Virus record (IMG/VR): IMGVR_UViG_3300032242_002732
Location: 1 to 41,059 of that record
Direction: 5' to 3' (one strand)
DNA length: 41,059 bases
Source of the DNA: a virus
Shown: in pieces, positions 1 to 8,900 of the stretch
Numbering within the stretch: position 1 is the first letter of the stretch
Layout of the letters: each line of letters starts with the position of its first letter
The notes under the pieces: model-generated
What the model was told of the DNA's origin: nothing
Seen by the model: only the letters and a program-made list of their open reading frames with translations
Databases searched by the model: none
Position numbers and translations under genes: made by a program

Positions 1-404
1 ACCGCTTTGTCAAGATAAAGATCTAAATAAGAGGATACATTTTCTACAAGATTTTTAGTAAAGTCTTTAGCTTCAACTTTTGAAGACTTCTCGTAAAGTT
101 TTACTAAATTAACTAATTTTGCAGAGTGATCTTCATCAAGTTTATTGAGAGCTTGAGCAAATTGAGAAGCATGTAGATCATCAATACGGCTTACAATCTT
201 TTGTAGTTTAGCTGTATGATCTGCATCAATAGCTTCTAAAACTTTTTCAAGTTTGGAAGAATACTCTTCGTCTTGTTGAACTAAAGCAGCTTCAACCGCG
301 AGGTTAACTTTCGCATCAACAGCTTCTGAAACTGCTTTTAGCGATTCCTCGGAAAGGAGGTCTTTGGTTGCCTCTTTAAGAATTGTAGAAATGTCTTGGC
401 TCAT
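1..404 (-). CDS. 22: Prohead core scaffold protein, gp22-like (partial, N-terminal 134 residues)
   Basis: The reading frame opens with ATG at 404 (MSQDISTILKEATKDLLSEE) and runs off the left edge without a stop. The visible part is highly charged, almost free of Gly and Pro, and strongly helical, as expected for the rod-like scaffold that fills the T4-type prohead and is later degraded by the gp21 protease. Its place just downstream of a gp21-type protease and a gp67-like small gene matches the T4 capsid operon. LSE near residue 18 fits the (L/I)xE cleavage rule of gp21. The identification rests on context plus composition, not on a distinctive motif. A putative late box lies 10 bases upstream. 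Confidence 0.75.
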   Translation of the reverse strand, partial: MSQDISTILKEATKDLLSEESLKAVSEAVDAKVNLAVEAALVQQDEEYSSKLEKVLEAIDADHTAKLQKIVSRIDDLHASQFAQALNKLDEDHSAKLVNLVKLYEKSSKVEAKDFTKNLVENVSSYLDLYLDKA

Positions 405-414
405 ATCGTGTTAA

Positions 415-422
415 ATATTTAG
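415..422 (-). promoter_or_regulatory. Putative late promoter octamer for gp22
   Basis: CTAAATAT read on the minus strand, ending 10 bases before the gp22 ATG. It resembles the T4 late box TATAAATA recognised by gp55. Confidence 0.45.
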
Positions 423-426
423 TAAA

Positions 427-600
427 TTATGCCCTGTTATCAGGATTTTTTGTTGGTTTGTTTGCTAAAGTCATATCCGCTTTCTGGATACGTTGCTTAA
501 GTTTTTCATTAATTACTGTTTGTAATGTTGAATTAGCAGCTGAATAGTTTTTATCCACTACGTGTTTAATAAAATTTGCGACTTGGTTCTTTTGATTCAT
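427..600 (-). CDS. Small prohead core protein, gp67-like
   Basis: This 57-residue protein starts with ATG at 600, one base after the gp21 stop. An in-frame ATG at 657 lies inside gp21 and is less likely. The sequence NFIKHVVDKNYSAANSTLQT followed by a basic helix resembles the N-terminal part of T4 gp67 and its relatives, which are small helical prohead core proteins, but the acidic tail of T4 gp67 is absent. Position between protease and scaffold supports a core role. In T4, gp67 lies between gp20 and gp21 rather than after gp21, so the gene order differs here. Confidence 0.6.
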   Translation of the reverse strand: MNQKNQVANFIKHVVDKNYSAANSTLQTVINEKLKQRIQKADMTLANKPTKNPDNRA

Positions 601-601
601 A

Positions 602-1261
602 TTATTTAAGATTGTTAATAAAGCGAATAATGTGCTCTCTAAGATATAAGTCGACATCTTTTTTAGGTAAAGTACTGAGTTTACCCTCTAAAGTATCGTA
701 TATTTCTTCATAGCGACCGTCTTGTTTAATAATAAAATTCTTAGATTCAAGTATACCGTTAACAAATGCTCCAGGAGCAGACGGATCAGCTACTGCATCA
801 ACTGTAATGAGCTTCATATTTGTAACGTAATTAGTTCCGCCTTTTTCTTCTACGGTTCCTAATGCTCTAGAACTCATACCCATTTTAACTCCATCCTGTA
901 CTAAAGATCTCATAATTTCTCCTAATGGTGTATGTAGTATCTTGCTTTTACCTCTTACCATATTACCGTCCATCTTAAGTTCAGTAATTAAATGACACGC
1001 TCTCTCACTGCTAACATTAGCGCTATTTGGATGTTCGAGCTCTCCTAGAGCTCTGTTTGTTTTAACAAATTCTTGATTGTAACGTTCTACTTCCCGAGCC
1101 ATTTCCTCTCGGCTATAAATACGATTGTTCCTGTTTTTCTCTTCTGCTACCATATAAATACCAGAAACATAAATATTTGCTGGCTTGTCTTTATTGCCCT
1201 CTTCTATTAAATAATCAAGTCCCTCAGTGATAGGGGTTTGAGTTATGAGTTTGTAGACCAT
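602..1261 (-). CDS. 21: Prohead protease, gp21-like (peptidase S77 type)
   Basis: A 219-residue protein, close to the length of T4 gp21. The likely catalytic histidine is H77 in GELEHPNS, the serine is S130 or S131 in KMGMSSRALG, and VDAVADP at 154-160 follows in the expected place, all typical of the herpesvirus-assemblin-like phage prohead proteases. In T4 this enzyme cleaves scaffold, capsid and internal head proteins after (L/I)xE. It heads the leftmost minus-strand block (gp21, gp67-like, gp22). The start is ATG at 1261, with a putative late box 5 bases upstream and no Shine-Dalgarno sequence. The divergent GT2 gene begins 78 bases away. Confidence 0.93.
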   Translation of the reverse strand: MVYKLITQTPITEGLDYLIEEGNKDKPANIYVSGIYMVAEEKNRNNRIYSREEMAREVERYNQEFVKTNRALGELEHPNSANVSSERACHLITELKMDGNMVRGKSKILHTPLGEIMRSLVQDGVKMGMSSRALGTVEEKGGTNYVTNMKLITVDAVADPSAPGAFVNGILESKNFIIKQDGRYEEIYDTLEGKLSTLPKKDVDLYLREHIIRFINNLK

Positions 1262-1266
1262 TGACT

Positions 1267-1274
1267 ATACTTAT
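1267..1274 (-). promoter_or_regulatory. Putative late promoter octamer for gp21
   Basis: ATAAGTAT on the minus strand, 5 bases before the gp21 ATG. It shares the divergent intergenic space with a sigma70-like element that faces the GT2 gene. Confidence 0.45.
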
Positions 1275-1304
1275 GTATACATGCTAATAAAACTATATAA
1301 TCTC

Positions 1305-1332
1305 TTGTATTTTTAATGAGTTAGCATAAAAT
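1305..1332 (+). promoter_or_regulatory. Putative sigma70-like early promoter for the GT2 gene
   Basis: TTGTAT (1305-1310), a 16-base spacer and TAAAAT (1327-1332). The -10 box ends 6 bases before the ATG at 1339, so the leader would be almost absent. Confidence 0.4.
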
Positions 1333-1338
1333 ATAATA

Positions 1339-2394
1339 ATGATCTTAAAAGACGTAACTGCAACAATCTCTACAAGAGGTCGTACGAATACAACAGTACC
1401 GATAGTTCTATCCTCATTACTCTGTCAGAATATGAAACCATGTAAGGTTATTATATTTGACGATAACGATGAATTTGTAGATCCACGTAAAAATGATGTT
1501 ATTAACAATATACTTTCGGCATTTTCTTTAGCTGGTATCCAGTGGTATTGGATACCTGGAGCAAGGACCGGTCAAGTTACTAACCACGAAAACGCCCGTA
1601 AGACTTGCGAAACACCTTACTTGTGGCGTATAGATGATGACAACATGCTTTTGCCGAATACATTAGAAGTACTTTATAATACTATTACCTCTAATGATAA
1701 AATAGGGGCAGTAGGGCCCTCGATAGTAGATCCAAAAAATCCTATATTTAATCAACTAGCTTCCAATAAAATGGATGATATATATTTGGGTTTAAATGAA
1801 CAATGGAATTATACTACAGGTAACTATAAGTTTAAGGAAGTAGAACATTTGCAAGGTAGTACATTTTTATATAGAGTTGCTGCAGCCACTCACGGATACG
1901 AAACTACTTTATCTAGAAAAGGTCATAGAGAGGAAACTATTTTTACATATGAAATGTTTAAAGCTGGTTGGGGTTTAGTTGCAGTGATTGGTTTAACAAC
2001 TTGGCACTTTCATTATCAAACAGGGGGTATTCGCAGTGAAAAAGATGATAAAATGTTACAAAGTGATGAAATGGTGTTCCGTAATAAAATGCGAGAATGG
2101 AAAATATACCCCAACAACTATAAGTTTTATTACCTAGATAGTGGTCGTGGAGATCATTACGCATTTAAGCATTTGTTGCCCGAAATATTAAAACGTTATA
2201 AAGAGTTCAAAATAGTTATTGGTTGTTGCTATCCTAGTTGTTTTTGGGATATAGAAGACGAAAATATTATTTTATGTTCTTTAGCAGACGTTGCACCTTT
2301 TGTTGATAAAGATAAACAAAATGCATACAAATATATGTTTGAAAATAACTGGAAAAATAGCTTAGTTGACGCAATGAGAAAGGTATACCTATGA
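1339..2394 (+). CDS. GT2-family glycosyltransferase with a GT9-like N-half appended
   Basis: A 351-residue protein. Residues 1-230 form a GT-A fold glycosyltransferase of family 2: TATISTRGR at the N-terminus, the nucleotide-sugar and metal motif RIDDDN near 98-102, and a later GHREET motif. Residues from about 258 to the end (FYYLDSGRGDHYAFKHLLPE) look like the N-terminal Rossmann half of a heptosyltransferase-like GT9 protein; the matching C-half is the next gene. The stop overlaps that gene's ATG (ATGA at 2391-2394), so the two are translationally coupled. The island lies on the opposite strand to the head genes around it. The acceptor is unknown. Confidence 0.8.
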   Translation: MILKDVTATISTRGRTNTTVPIVLSSLLCQNMKPCKVIIFDDNDEFVDPRKNDVINNILSAFSLAGIQWYWIPGARTGQVTNHENARKTCETPYLWRIDDDNMLLPNTLEVLYNTITSNDKIGAVGPSIVDPKNPIFNQLASNKMDDIYLGLNEQWNYTTGNYKFKEVEHLQGSTFLYRVAAATHGYETTLSRKGHREETIFTYEMFKAGWGLVAVIGLTTWHFHYQTGGIRSEKDDKMLQSDEMVFRNKMREWKIYPNNYKFYYLDSGRGDHYAFKHLLPEILKRYKEFKIVIGCCYPSCFWDIEDENIILCSLADVAPFVDKDKQNAYKYMFENNWKNSLVDAMRKVYL

Positions 2395-2894
2395 AAATTA
2401 TAATTAGTCCATATTCTCAAAAATTACCTAAAGAGGCTTTTAAAAATGATATTAACCCAAGTATGGTTAACCCTAAAAACTATCCATATTGGGAACAGTT
2501 AATTGCTTTACTAAAACAAGAATTACCCGAACTTGAAGTAATACAAACTGGGGTAGCAGGAGAAGCAATTCTTAAAGGGGTAGACACTATTAAACATAAT
2601 CTAGGGCCTAAAGAATTATCTGAACTTGTTAAAGATTGTGATGGTTGGTTTTCAGTAGATAATTTTTTCCAACATTTTGCTACATACTATAAAGCCCGTA
2701 ACGGTTTTGTAATGTTCGGGCAATCAGATCCTAATATATTTGGATATAAAACTAATACTAATATACTTAAGGATCGCAAGTATTTAAGGCCTGATCAATT
2801 TGGATTTTGGTGGGACAGACCTTATACAGAAGAGGCATTTCTTGAAGCGGAAGAAGTATTAAAGATAGTACTACCAAAGCTTAAGGCCTCCTAA
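2391..2894 (+). CDS. GT9 (heptosyltransferase)-like C-terminal half protein
   Basis: A 167-residue protein with the layout of the nucleotide-sugar-binding half of GT9 enzymes: an opening strand KIIISPYSQ, a helix with WEQLIALLKQ, then GVDTIKHNLGPKELSELV, a segment like the 'vDnfxqHfA' block (VDNFFQHFATYY at about 88-99) and VMFGQSDPNIFG. Normal GT9 proteins are about 320-350 residues, so this is only half of one. The other half seems fused to the end of the upstream GT2. A small SD-like AAAGG lies before the ATG, and the 4-base overlap couples it to that gene. Confidence 0.6.
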   Translation: MKIIISPYSQKLPKEAFKNDINPSMVNPKNYPYWEQLIALLKQELPELEVIQTGVAGEAILKGVDTIKHNLGPKELSELVKDCDGWFSVDNFFQHFATYYKARNGFVMFGQSDPNIFGYKTNTNILKDRKYLRPDQFGFWWDRPYTEEAFLEAEEVLKIVLPKLKAS

Positions 2895-2898
2895 GTAT
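2891..2898 (+). promoter_or_regulatory. Putative late promoter octamer for the 2903 gene
   Basis: CTAAGTAT, ending 4 bases before the ATG at 2903. It overlaps the stop codon of the upstream gene. Confidence 0.45.
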
Positions 2899-2902
2899 AC
2901 GT

Positions 2903-4081
2903 ATGGCGGCATACGAATACTACCCAACACCAGCATATACTAATGTCACCGGAACAAGCGGTGGCATTGTTTCGTTTTTTAATATGGCTGGTTTTCCTGC
3001 TTCGGGTACGTCTTACCCAATAAATCAGACACCAAGTATTAATGATGTAAAAATAGGATGGTTTGTTAATGGTACAGGGGTATCAAATAGTATTGTAAGA
3101 GGTTTGACTGGTCAGAATACTGGATATGTAACCGTACAGATAGATCAATCAAATGCTTTACCAGGTAACAATTATACATTTTCTGTAAACCAATATAGAG
3201 CACCTGTTACTAATGTCTCAACAGTTGGCCCTGCTGCATTCTTATCTACTAACTTAAACAACCGTATACAAAGTTACGATATGTTAGCAGAACGTATTTT
3301 CTTTCAATTAGGTGCACCTTTAGTTAATTTAGAAGTTGCTTGTATAGCGGCGTATGACATGATTGCATACGCAATTGAAGTTTTTACTCGTTTCACTCCT
3401 GGTACAGAAGAACTTCTTATATTTGATTCTTCTTTATATACAAAAGGTCAAGGTATAAAGATTGATACTTTAATTAATTACACACCAGAAATTTCTGCGT
3501 GGGATAGTACATTTCAGTCAGGATGGGATTATGATTTAAACAATTATAGAAAAGTAATTGACATTTATAACTTCCAAGAAGGTACTAATGAAGGGGTTAA
3601 TACTCTATTTACTATAGAGCAGTCTTTAGCTCAACAAATGCATTTTGCTTATTCTTTAGGTAGCAAAGCATTTGATTTAATTACTTGGCACGTACTTAAA
3701 GACTGGTTAAAAACTCGTGAAAAATTATTTGCGCAAAAACAATATTGTAGGTTTGACCCTCGTACACAAGTATTAAGAATTACTCCAGATCCTACAACAA
3801 AAAATAATGCGAAGTATTATGGCTGTATCGGTGTATATCTAGAAAGACCTATTAAAGATTTAGTTAAAGAACGCTGGGTAATGGAATACGCAAAAGCTTT
3901 AATAAAAATTTCAATTGCAAACACTCGAGGTAAATTCGGTAACACTCAATTATTCGGTTCTGGTTCTTTACAGTACCAAGATTTAATGAATCAGGGTATT
4001 AATGAAAAGAAAGCACTAGAAGACGAACTAAAGAGTGGACATTCAGAGGTTCAAGAACCTCCAATGTTTTTCTTAGGTTAA
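2903..4081 (+). CDS. Virion structural protein (connector or neck type), function unassigned
   Basis: A 392-residue protein without a signal peptide or membrane segment. The first 110 residues are a Gly/Thr/Asn-rich beta domain. The rest is mixed, with a conserved-looking C-terminal part: CRFDPRTQVLRITP, YLERPIKDLVKERW, then a helical tail ending in EPPMFFLG. This resembles proteins I associate with the head-tail region of T4-like aquatic phages, but I cannot name the T4 counterpart. Head genes on both sides and a late box 4 bases upstream support a virion role. Its stop overlaps the portal stop on the other strand (TTAA, 4078-4081). Confidence 0.5.
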   Translation: MAAYEYYPTPAYTNVTGTSGGIVSFFNMAGFPASGTSYPINQTPSINDVKIGWFVNGTGVSNSIVRGLTGQNTGYVTVQIDQSNALPGNNYTFSVNQYRAPVTNVSTVGPAAFLSTNLNNRIQSYDMLAERIFFQLGAPLVNLEVACIAAYDMIAYAIEVFTRFTPGTEELLIFDSSLYTKGQGIKIDTLINYTPEISAWDSTFQSGWDYDLNNYRKVIDIYNFQEGTNEGVNTLFTIEQSLAQQMHFAYSLGSKAFDLITWHVLKDWLKTREKLFAQKQYCRFDPRTQVLRITPDPTTKNNAKYYGCIGVYLERPIKDLVKERWVMEYAKALIKISIANTRGKFGNTQLFGSGSLQYQDLMNQGINEKKALEDELKSGHSEVQEPPMFFLG

Positions 4082-5904
4082 GCTGGTAAAGCACTACCGC
4101 CTGGTGCAGCTGCTGGTGCACCGCCTGGTGCAGGGGTAGCGCCTGGTTTTTCTTCTGTGCCTGGTTCAGCTCCAGCTTCAGGACCACCTGGTCCAGGGCC
4201 AAACCCTGGAGCACTATTTGCTCCTGGAGCAGCACCACCACCTACACCAGGCTGGCCACCAGCACCACCGGTCATTGCTTCTTCCCAGTTTTTACCTAAT
4301 GTAGCAATTTTTTCTAACTCAAATTGTAATGCAGCATCTTTGCGTTGCCATTCTCTATTAGCAATTAATTCATCATCTGACCAGGCTAAATATTTCTTTA
4401 ATGCGTATGACTTAGCTACTAAATTATCTGTTTGTGTGGCGCTCTTTAAGTTGTCCCATCTAATTTGTAATAATTGTTGATCTCTTACCGCAGCAAAATG
4501 AGACGGCGGGTTAAGATTAATAGATATGTCATTTTCTCTTAATTTATACTCACTCCATAAGCCTTTGAGTTTGAGATGAGTAATAAAAGTATCTTTAATG
4601 GTGGATGCAAAATGTCTTTGTAAACGTATAATTAATTTTGCAAATTTAAGTTCTTCTCTTAAAATTTCTCCACCATCAGCAAACTTTGTATCTGGGTTTA
4701 GTCTACTTGCAGGTACTCGTAATGCTTTATATAATTTATTAACAAAATAATTTAAATCATCGAGTTTACCTAAATTAGAACCACCATTTAATACTTTAAC
4801 ATCGGTACCATCTTGACCGTTACGACGGGCAAACCAATAACTATCTAACATTGACTGTGGGTCATAAACATTAACAGTACTATTTTGAGAGCCATCATAT
4901 GTACGTTTTGACCAATAATTTTGCATTAAACGTTTTAAATAAGCTTCTGCTTTTGCTGCAGGCATATTACCAACATCAACATAAAATGCTAAACGCTCTG
5001 GGGCACGCACTAAACGATATACAACTATACTGTCTTCAATTAAGCTTAGTTGTTTGTATGCGCGTCGAGCAACTTCTAAATAAGGTAAACGAATTGTTTT
5101 GCTTTCATTCCAAGTATGAGAATGAAAGTAAGTTACTTGGTGACGCTCAAGAGGTATTAACTCCATACCATCTTTTTTTGGACCACCAGAAGGTCCTCTG
5201 TTATTAACGTTAAAACCACCTGTTTTGTCTTCTTTAGGTAATGGCTTGCGTAGCAAATAACCCTTAATAATCATATTTTGAACATTATCAAAAATAGGGT
5301 TAATATGCTCTGTAGGTATTTGTACTAAGCTTATAATACCAGCTTCTTTGTTTTCTTCGTTAATTACATTTTCAAAAAATACTTCAGCATCAATTAAAAG
5401 TGTTCTAAAATATTCCCAACCTCTATTGTCGAGATTAAATAGATCCATTACATATTCAAAACTTTTTTGAATTTCTTTTTTTTGATTTTCATCTAGCTTT
5501 TCACTAATATGCAATTGACCGTATTTGCCTTTATCATCTTTAACTAAAGTTTCATCGCAAATTTCATCTAATGCATGACTAATTTCAGCATAAGAAGCCA
5601 TAATACGATAATCAGCAACTCTCTTACCCTTATCTGTATCAACTAAAGCGTATAAATAATCGTGATAACCTTTATCAATAATAACCCCGTTTAGGTTACT
5701 TTGAGGATTATTAGGATCTTGTACAACTGAAACAGCTTGTCTTAGGTTTCTTTCTTGTTGAGTGCTACCTATTTTATAGAACGTCTCGAACTTTGGATTT
5801 AACTCAGCAATATTATCTATAACCGTAGAGTTACCAGTGTATGGCAGTTTATTAACAAAATTGTTAAAAGATTTCTGAAAAAAGTTTTGCTGTGGTTGAG
5901 CCAT
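4078..5904 (-). CDS. 20: Portal vertex protein, gp20-like
   Basis: A 608-residue protein; T4 gp20 is about 520. It has the typical T4 portal core: IEDSIVVYRLVRAPERLAFY around 310-330, YVDVGNMP just after, VNVYDPQSMLDSYWFARR, and LNGGSNLGKLDDLNYFVNKL leading to VPASRLNPDT. It forms the dodecameric ring at the unique capsid vertex through which DNA enters. After about residue 540 there is a tail of some 65 residues made almost only of Gly, Pro, Ala and Glu, absent from T4 gp20 and probably disordered. Translation starts at ATG 5904, 6 bases after a late box. Confidence 0.95.
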   Translation of the reverse strand: MAQPQQNFFQKSFNNFVNKLPYTGNSTVIDNIAELNPKFETFYKIGSTQQERNLRQAVSVVQDPNNPQSNLNGVIIDKGYHDYLYALVDTDKGKRVADYRIMASYAEISHALDEICDETLVKDDKGKYGQLHISEKLDENQKKEIQKSFEYVMDLFNLDNRGWEYFRTLLIDAEVFFENVINEENKEAGIISLVQIPTEHINPIFDNVQNMIIKGYLLRKPLPKEDKTGGFNVNNRGPSGGPKKDGMELIPLERHQVTYFHSHTWNESKTIRLPYLEVARRAYKQLSLIEDSIVVYRLVRAPERLAFYVDVGNMPAAKAEAYLKRLMQNYWSKRTYDGSQNSTVNVYDPQSMLDSYWFARRNGQDGTDVKVLNGGSNLGKLDDLNYFVNKLYKALRVPASRLNPDTKFADGGEILREELKFAKLIIRLQRHFASTIKDTFITHLKLKGLWSEYKLRENDISINLNPPSHFAAVRDQQLLQIRWDNLKSATQTDNLVAKSYALKKYLAWSDDELIANREWQRKDAALQFELEKIATLGKNWEEAMTGGAGGQPGVGGGAAPGANSAPGFGPGPGGPEAGAEPGTEEKPGATPAPGGAPAAAPGGSALPA

Positions 5905-5910
5905 TTAAAT

Positions 5911-5918
5911 ATATTTAC
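5911..5918 (-). promoter_or_regulatory. Putative late promoter octamer for the portal gene
   Basis: GTAAATAT on the minus strand, 6 bases before the portal ATG. Confidence 0.45.
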
Positions 5919-5973
5919 ACTGTAGGTTGTTATTATATACTGGATTTGCTAAAATGCAAAAGATGTTTTACTA

Positions 5974-8900
5974 TTATACTAACCGCTCAATACTAATCAT
6001 ATTGTTGTTAAAAGCACCACCAATCATTACAGTAATGCGATAGGACTTGGTGTAGCCATAATTCAGTATATAAGTTGCGGCATCACCTTCGCTGCCAAAA
6101 CTCCATCCAAAAATTGATGTGCTTGGGGTTGTTGTCATCGAAAAACCAGCAGAGTTTCCGCCAACAGTGGCACCACCAAACATACCATAAGTACCACTTA
6201 TATAACAACTTGCTGTTCCAGATACTGTGGCCAAACTTAATCCACGATTACCGCTGGTTGGCACTGTGGCTTTGATATTGTCCATTGTGACAAATGTACC
6301 AGCATTGACAAAAGCACTCACACGATTGTTTAATAACGTATCCACCCCTGCTGCTGCTTGGGACAAATCAATATATGCTCCGCGAGCCGTTCCACCACCT
6401 TCAAAAAATCTAACTCTATCAATATATTGATCAATAACGACCATACTACCACTTAGACTTGAGTTAGGGCATTTAGCTAAGTCTAATTCTCCACCTTCAT
6501 TACCACTTGCGTTAGTGGAATAGAAAGTACTGGCGGTTGCAATACCAGTTACAGTTAAATTATTTGCTGCACTAAGTGAACCTACGGTACCTGAATAACC
6601 AGAAGTACCAGCAGCTCCTTGCGCTCCAGTAGCTCCTTGCGCTCCAGTAGCTCCTTGCGCTCCGTTTGTACCAGTAGCTCCTTGTGCTCCAGTAGCTCCT
6701 TGGGAACCTATAGCTCCTTGCGCTCCGTTTGTACCAGCAGCTCCTTGCGCTCCAGTAGCTCCTTGCGCTCCGTTTGTACCAGTAGCTCCTTGTGCACCTT
6801 GGGCACCTGTTGTACCCGAATAACCAGAAGTACCTTGAACGTTTTGTAATTCAATAGCATATATAACCGGTCCAGCAGCTTCCCCAAAAGTAACCGCCAC
6901 GTTAGGTGCAGTTACAGCCTTTAATGAGTACGTATACGTACCAGCTGGAGGATTATCTATAACAGAAAGACTAAATTCTTGATTTTCATTTGCTCCACTG
7001 CCTTCTATAAATGTTTCATTACCTATTGCTGAAGCACCTCTATAAAGATTCAATTTGCAGAAAATATTAGACCCTGCATTATACCCATCCCCGTATACAC
7101 AAACTTGCACGGGATTACCATTAGTGGTTAAATTTACCGAAACAATAGTATATGGATAGGTACTACCTGTAGGTACGGTTACTTGATTGCTTTTATTTTG
7201 AGCATAATTTAATGCCCCTAATGCGGTGTGACCTGAATATCCAGAAATGCCTGAATTACCAGAATAACCAGAAGTACCGGTAGCTCCTTGCGCTCCATTT
7301 GTACCTGTCGACCCTTGGGCTCCTTGCGCTCCATTTGTACCTGTCGACCCTTGGGCTCCTTGCGCTCCATTTGTACCTGTCGACCCTTGAGCTCCTTGCG
7401 CTCCATTTGTACCGGTTGATCCTTGTGTCCCGTTAGCACCTTGGGCGCCTTGTGTGCCAGTTGCTCCTTGAGCGCCTTGCGTACCCTGTGCTCCATTTGC
7501 ACCGGAATAACCAGAAGCGCCCATTGGTCCGTTATTACCAACTGAACCTTGAGCACCTTGTGCACCTGTTACCCCACTATAACCCGAATTACCATATGCT
7601 ATTAAATTAGCACTGAAGTAAGTGCCTTGACCCGCACCACCCTGAAAAATAGTTTGACCACCGGTTTGGGTGTTGTAAGTAGTAAAATCAAGATAATCAG
7701 TTGTACCGTTAAGATATACGATTTTTGTTGCAGCTAACGAATAACCAGTGCCTGATAATGGGTTTGTTTGACTAATAGATTGAGTCGAACCATTTTTTCT
7801 TATTTGTATATTATTTTGGCCCCACGCGTTTTCAGGTGGTGAGCTATGCCACCAAACTTGATATTCTACTTGGTAATAACCAGCTATTGTTGGTGTAAAT
7901 TGATAAGTTGAAGTGTTTAACCAGTTATTAGGATCAGCTACAACTGTTTGCCAAGACATTAATGTGTCCGAACCACCTGCTGCAGTAATATCGCCGCTTA
8001 AAGTAGCAATAGTTATATAGTTACTTGCTCCAAATGTACCGGGTGCACCAGAATAACCAGAAGACCCGCTATAGCCTGAAGAACCTGCACCACCTGCAGG
8101 CCCGTATGTAATTTCTGCTGTAGATGTATTATAATACACAGCATTTGTAACAGAGTCTGTATCGTTACGTACTGGTTTTACAAAGAAACCACTGCTTAAT
8201 GCTGGGGTAACGTTGCCTGTTGCGTTAATAACAATACTATTAGGTACTTGATAGGGATAGTCGCTTTCACTACCACCAGCATAATGACCAATAGCGATAG
8301 CGTTATTACCTTGTTGATAATGACCAGCAAATCTACCAATAGCAATAGCGTGTCTACCTTGACCAGTCGCACCAGCGTGGTTACCAATAGCAACTGATTG
8401 ATCAAGTTGATCTGTGGAACCAGCATATGTACCGATAGCTACTGAATCAGTGTGTTGATTTGTATTACCAGCGTTTAAACCGATAGCAACTGAGTCTGTA
8501 GATTGAGAAGTGATTCCTGCACCTGTACCGATTGCAATTGGGTTAGTAAAATTATTAACCCCTGTATAAGCTGTAGTTTGTATTGAACCGTCTGGAAATA
8601 CTATTGTACCGCTTAACCCTATACTAGTACCAGCTTGAGAAACTGGATCTATTGCTGCTGAAGGTAATATAAACCTACCACTTAAATCAAAATTCCAATT
8701 ATTAAATAGAGACCCACCGTTATCTACACTAGTTTGTATCCAGGCACCGTCATCTTGCGCAAAAACTATTTGATTGTAATTACTGTTGTATACGCCTGCT
8801 GAATTACCTGAAGCAGCCACAACACTACCACTACCTACTGAAGACCCGTCTCCAAAAACTATCGCCGTACCGCTATTAAAATACAAATTACCATCTGCAG

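Noticed and set aside
4157-4480. Plus-strand Pro/Ala-rich reading frame
   Set aside because: It is antisense to the Gly/Pro/Ala tail of the portal protein, which explains the composition.
6619-6849. Plus-strand Ser/Leu/Arg-rich reading frame
   Set aside because: It is the complement of the collagen-like repeats and has no start context, late box or early promoter.
6607-7425. CRISPR-like array, because of regularly spaced short repeats
   Set aside because: The repeats are contiguous, in frame and encode Gly-X-Y triplets. There are no unique spacers and no cas genes.
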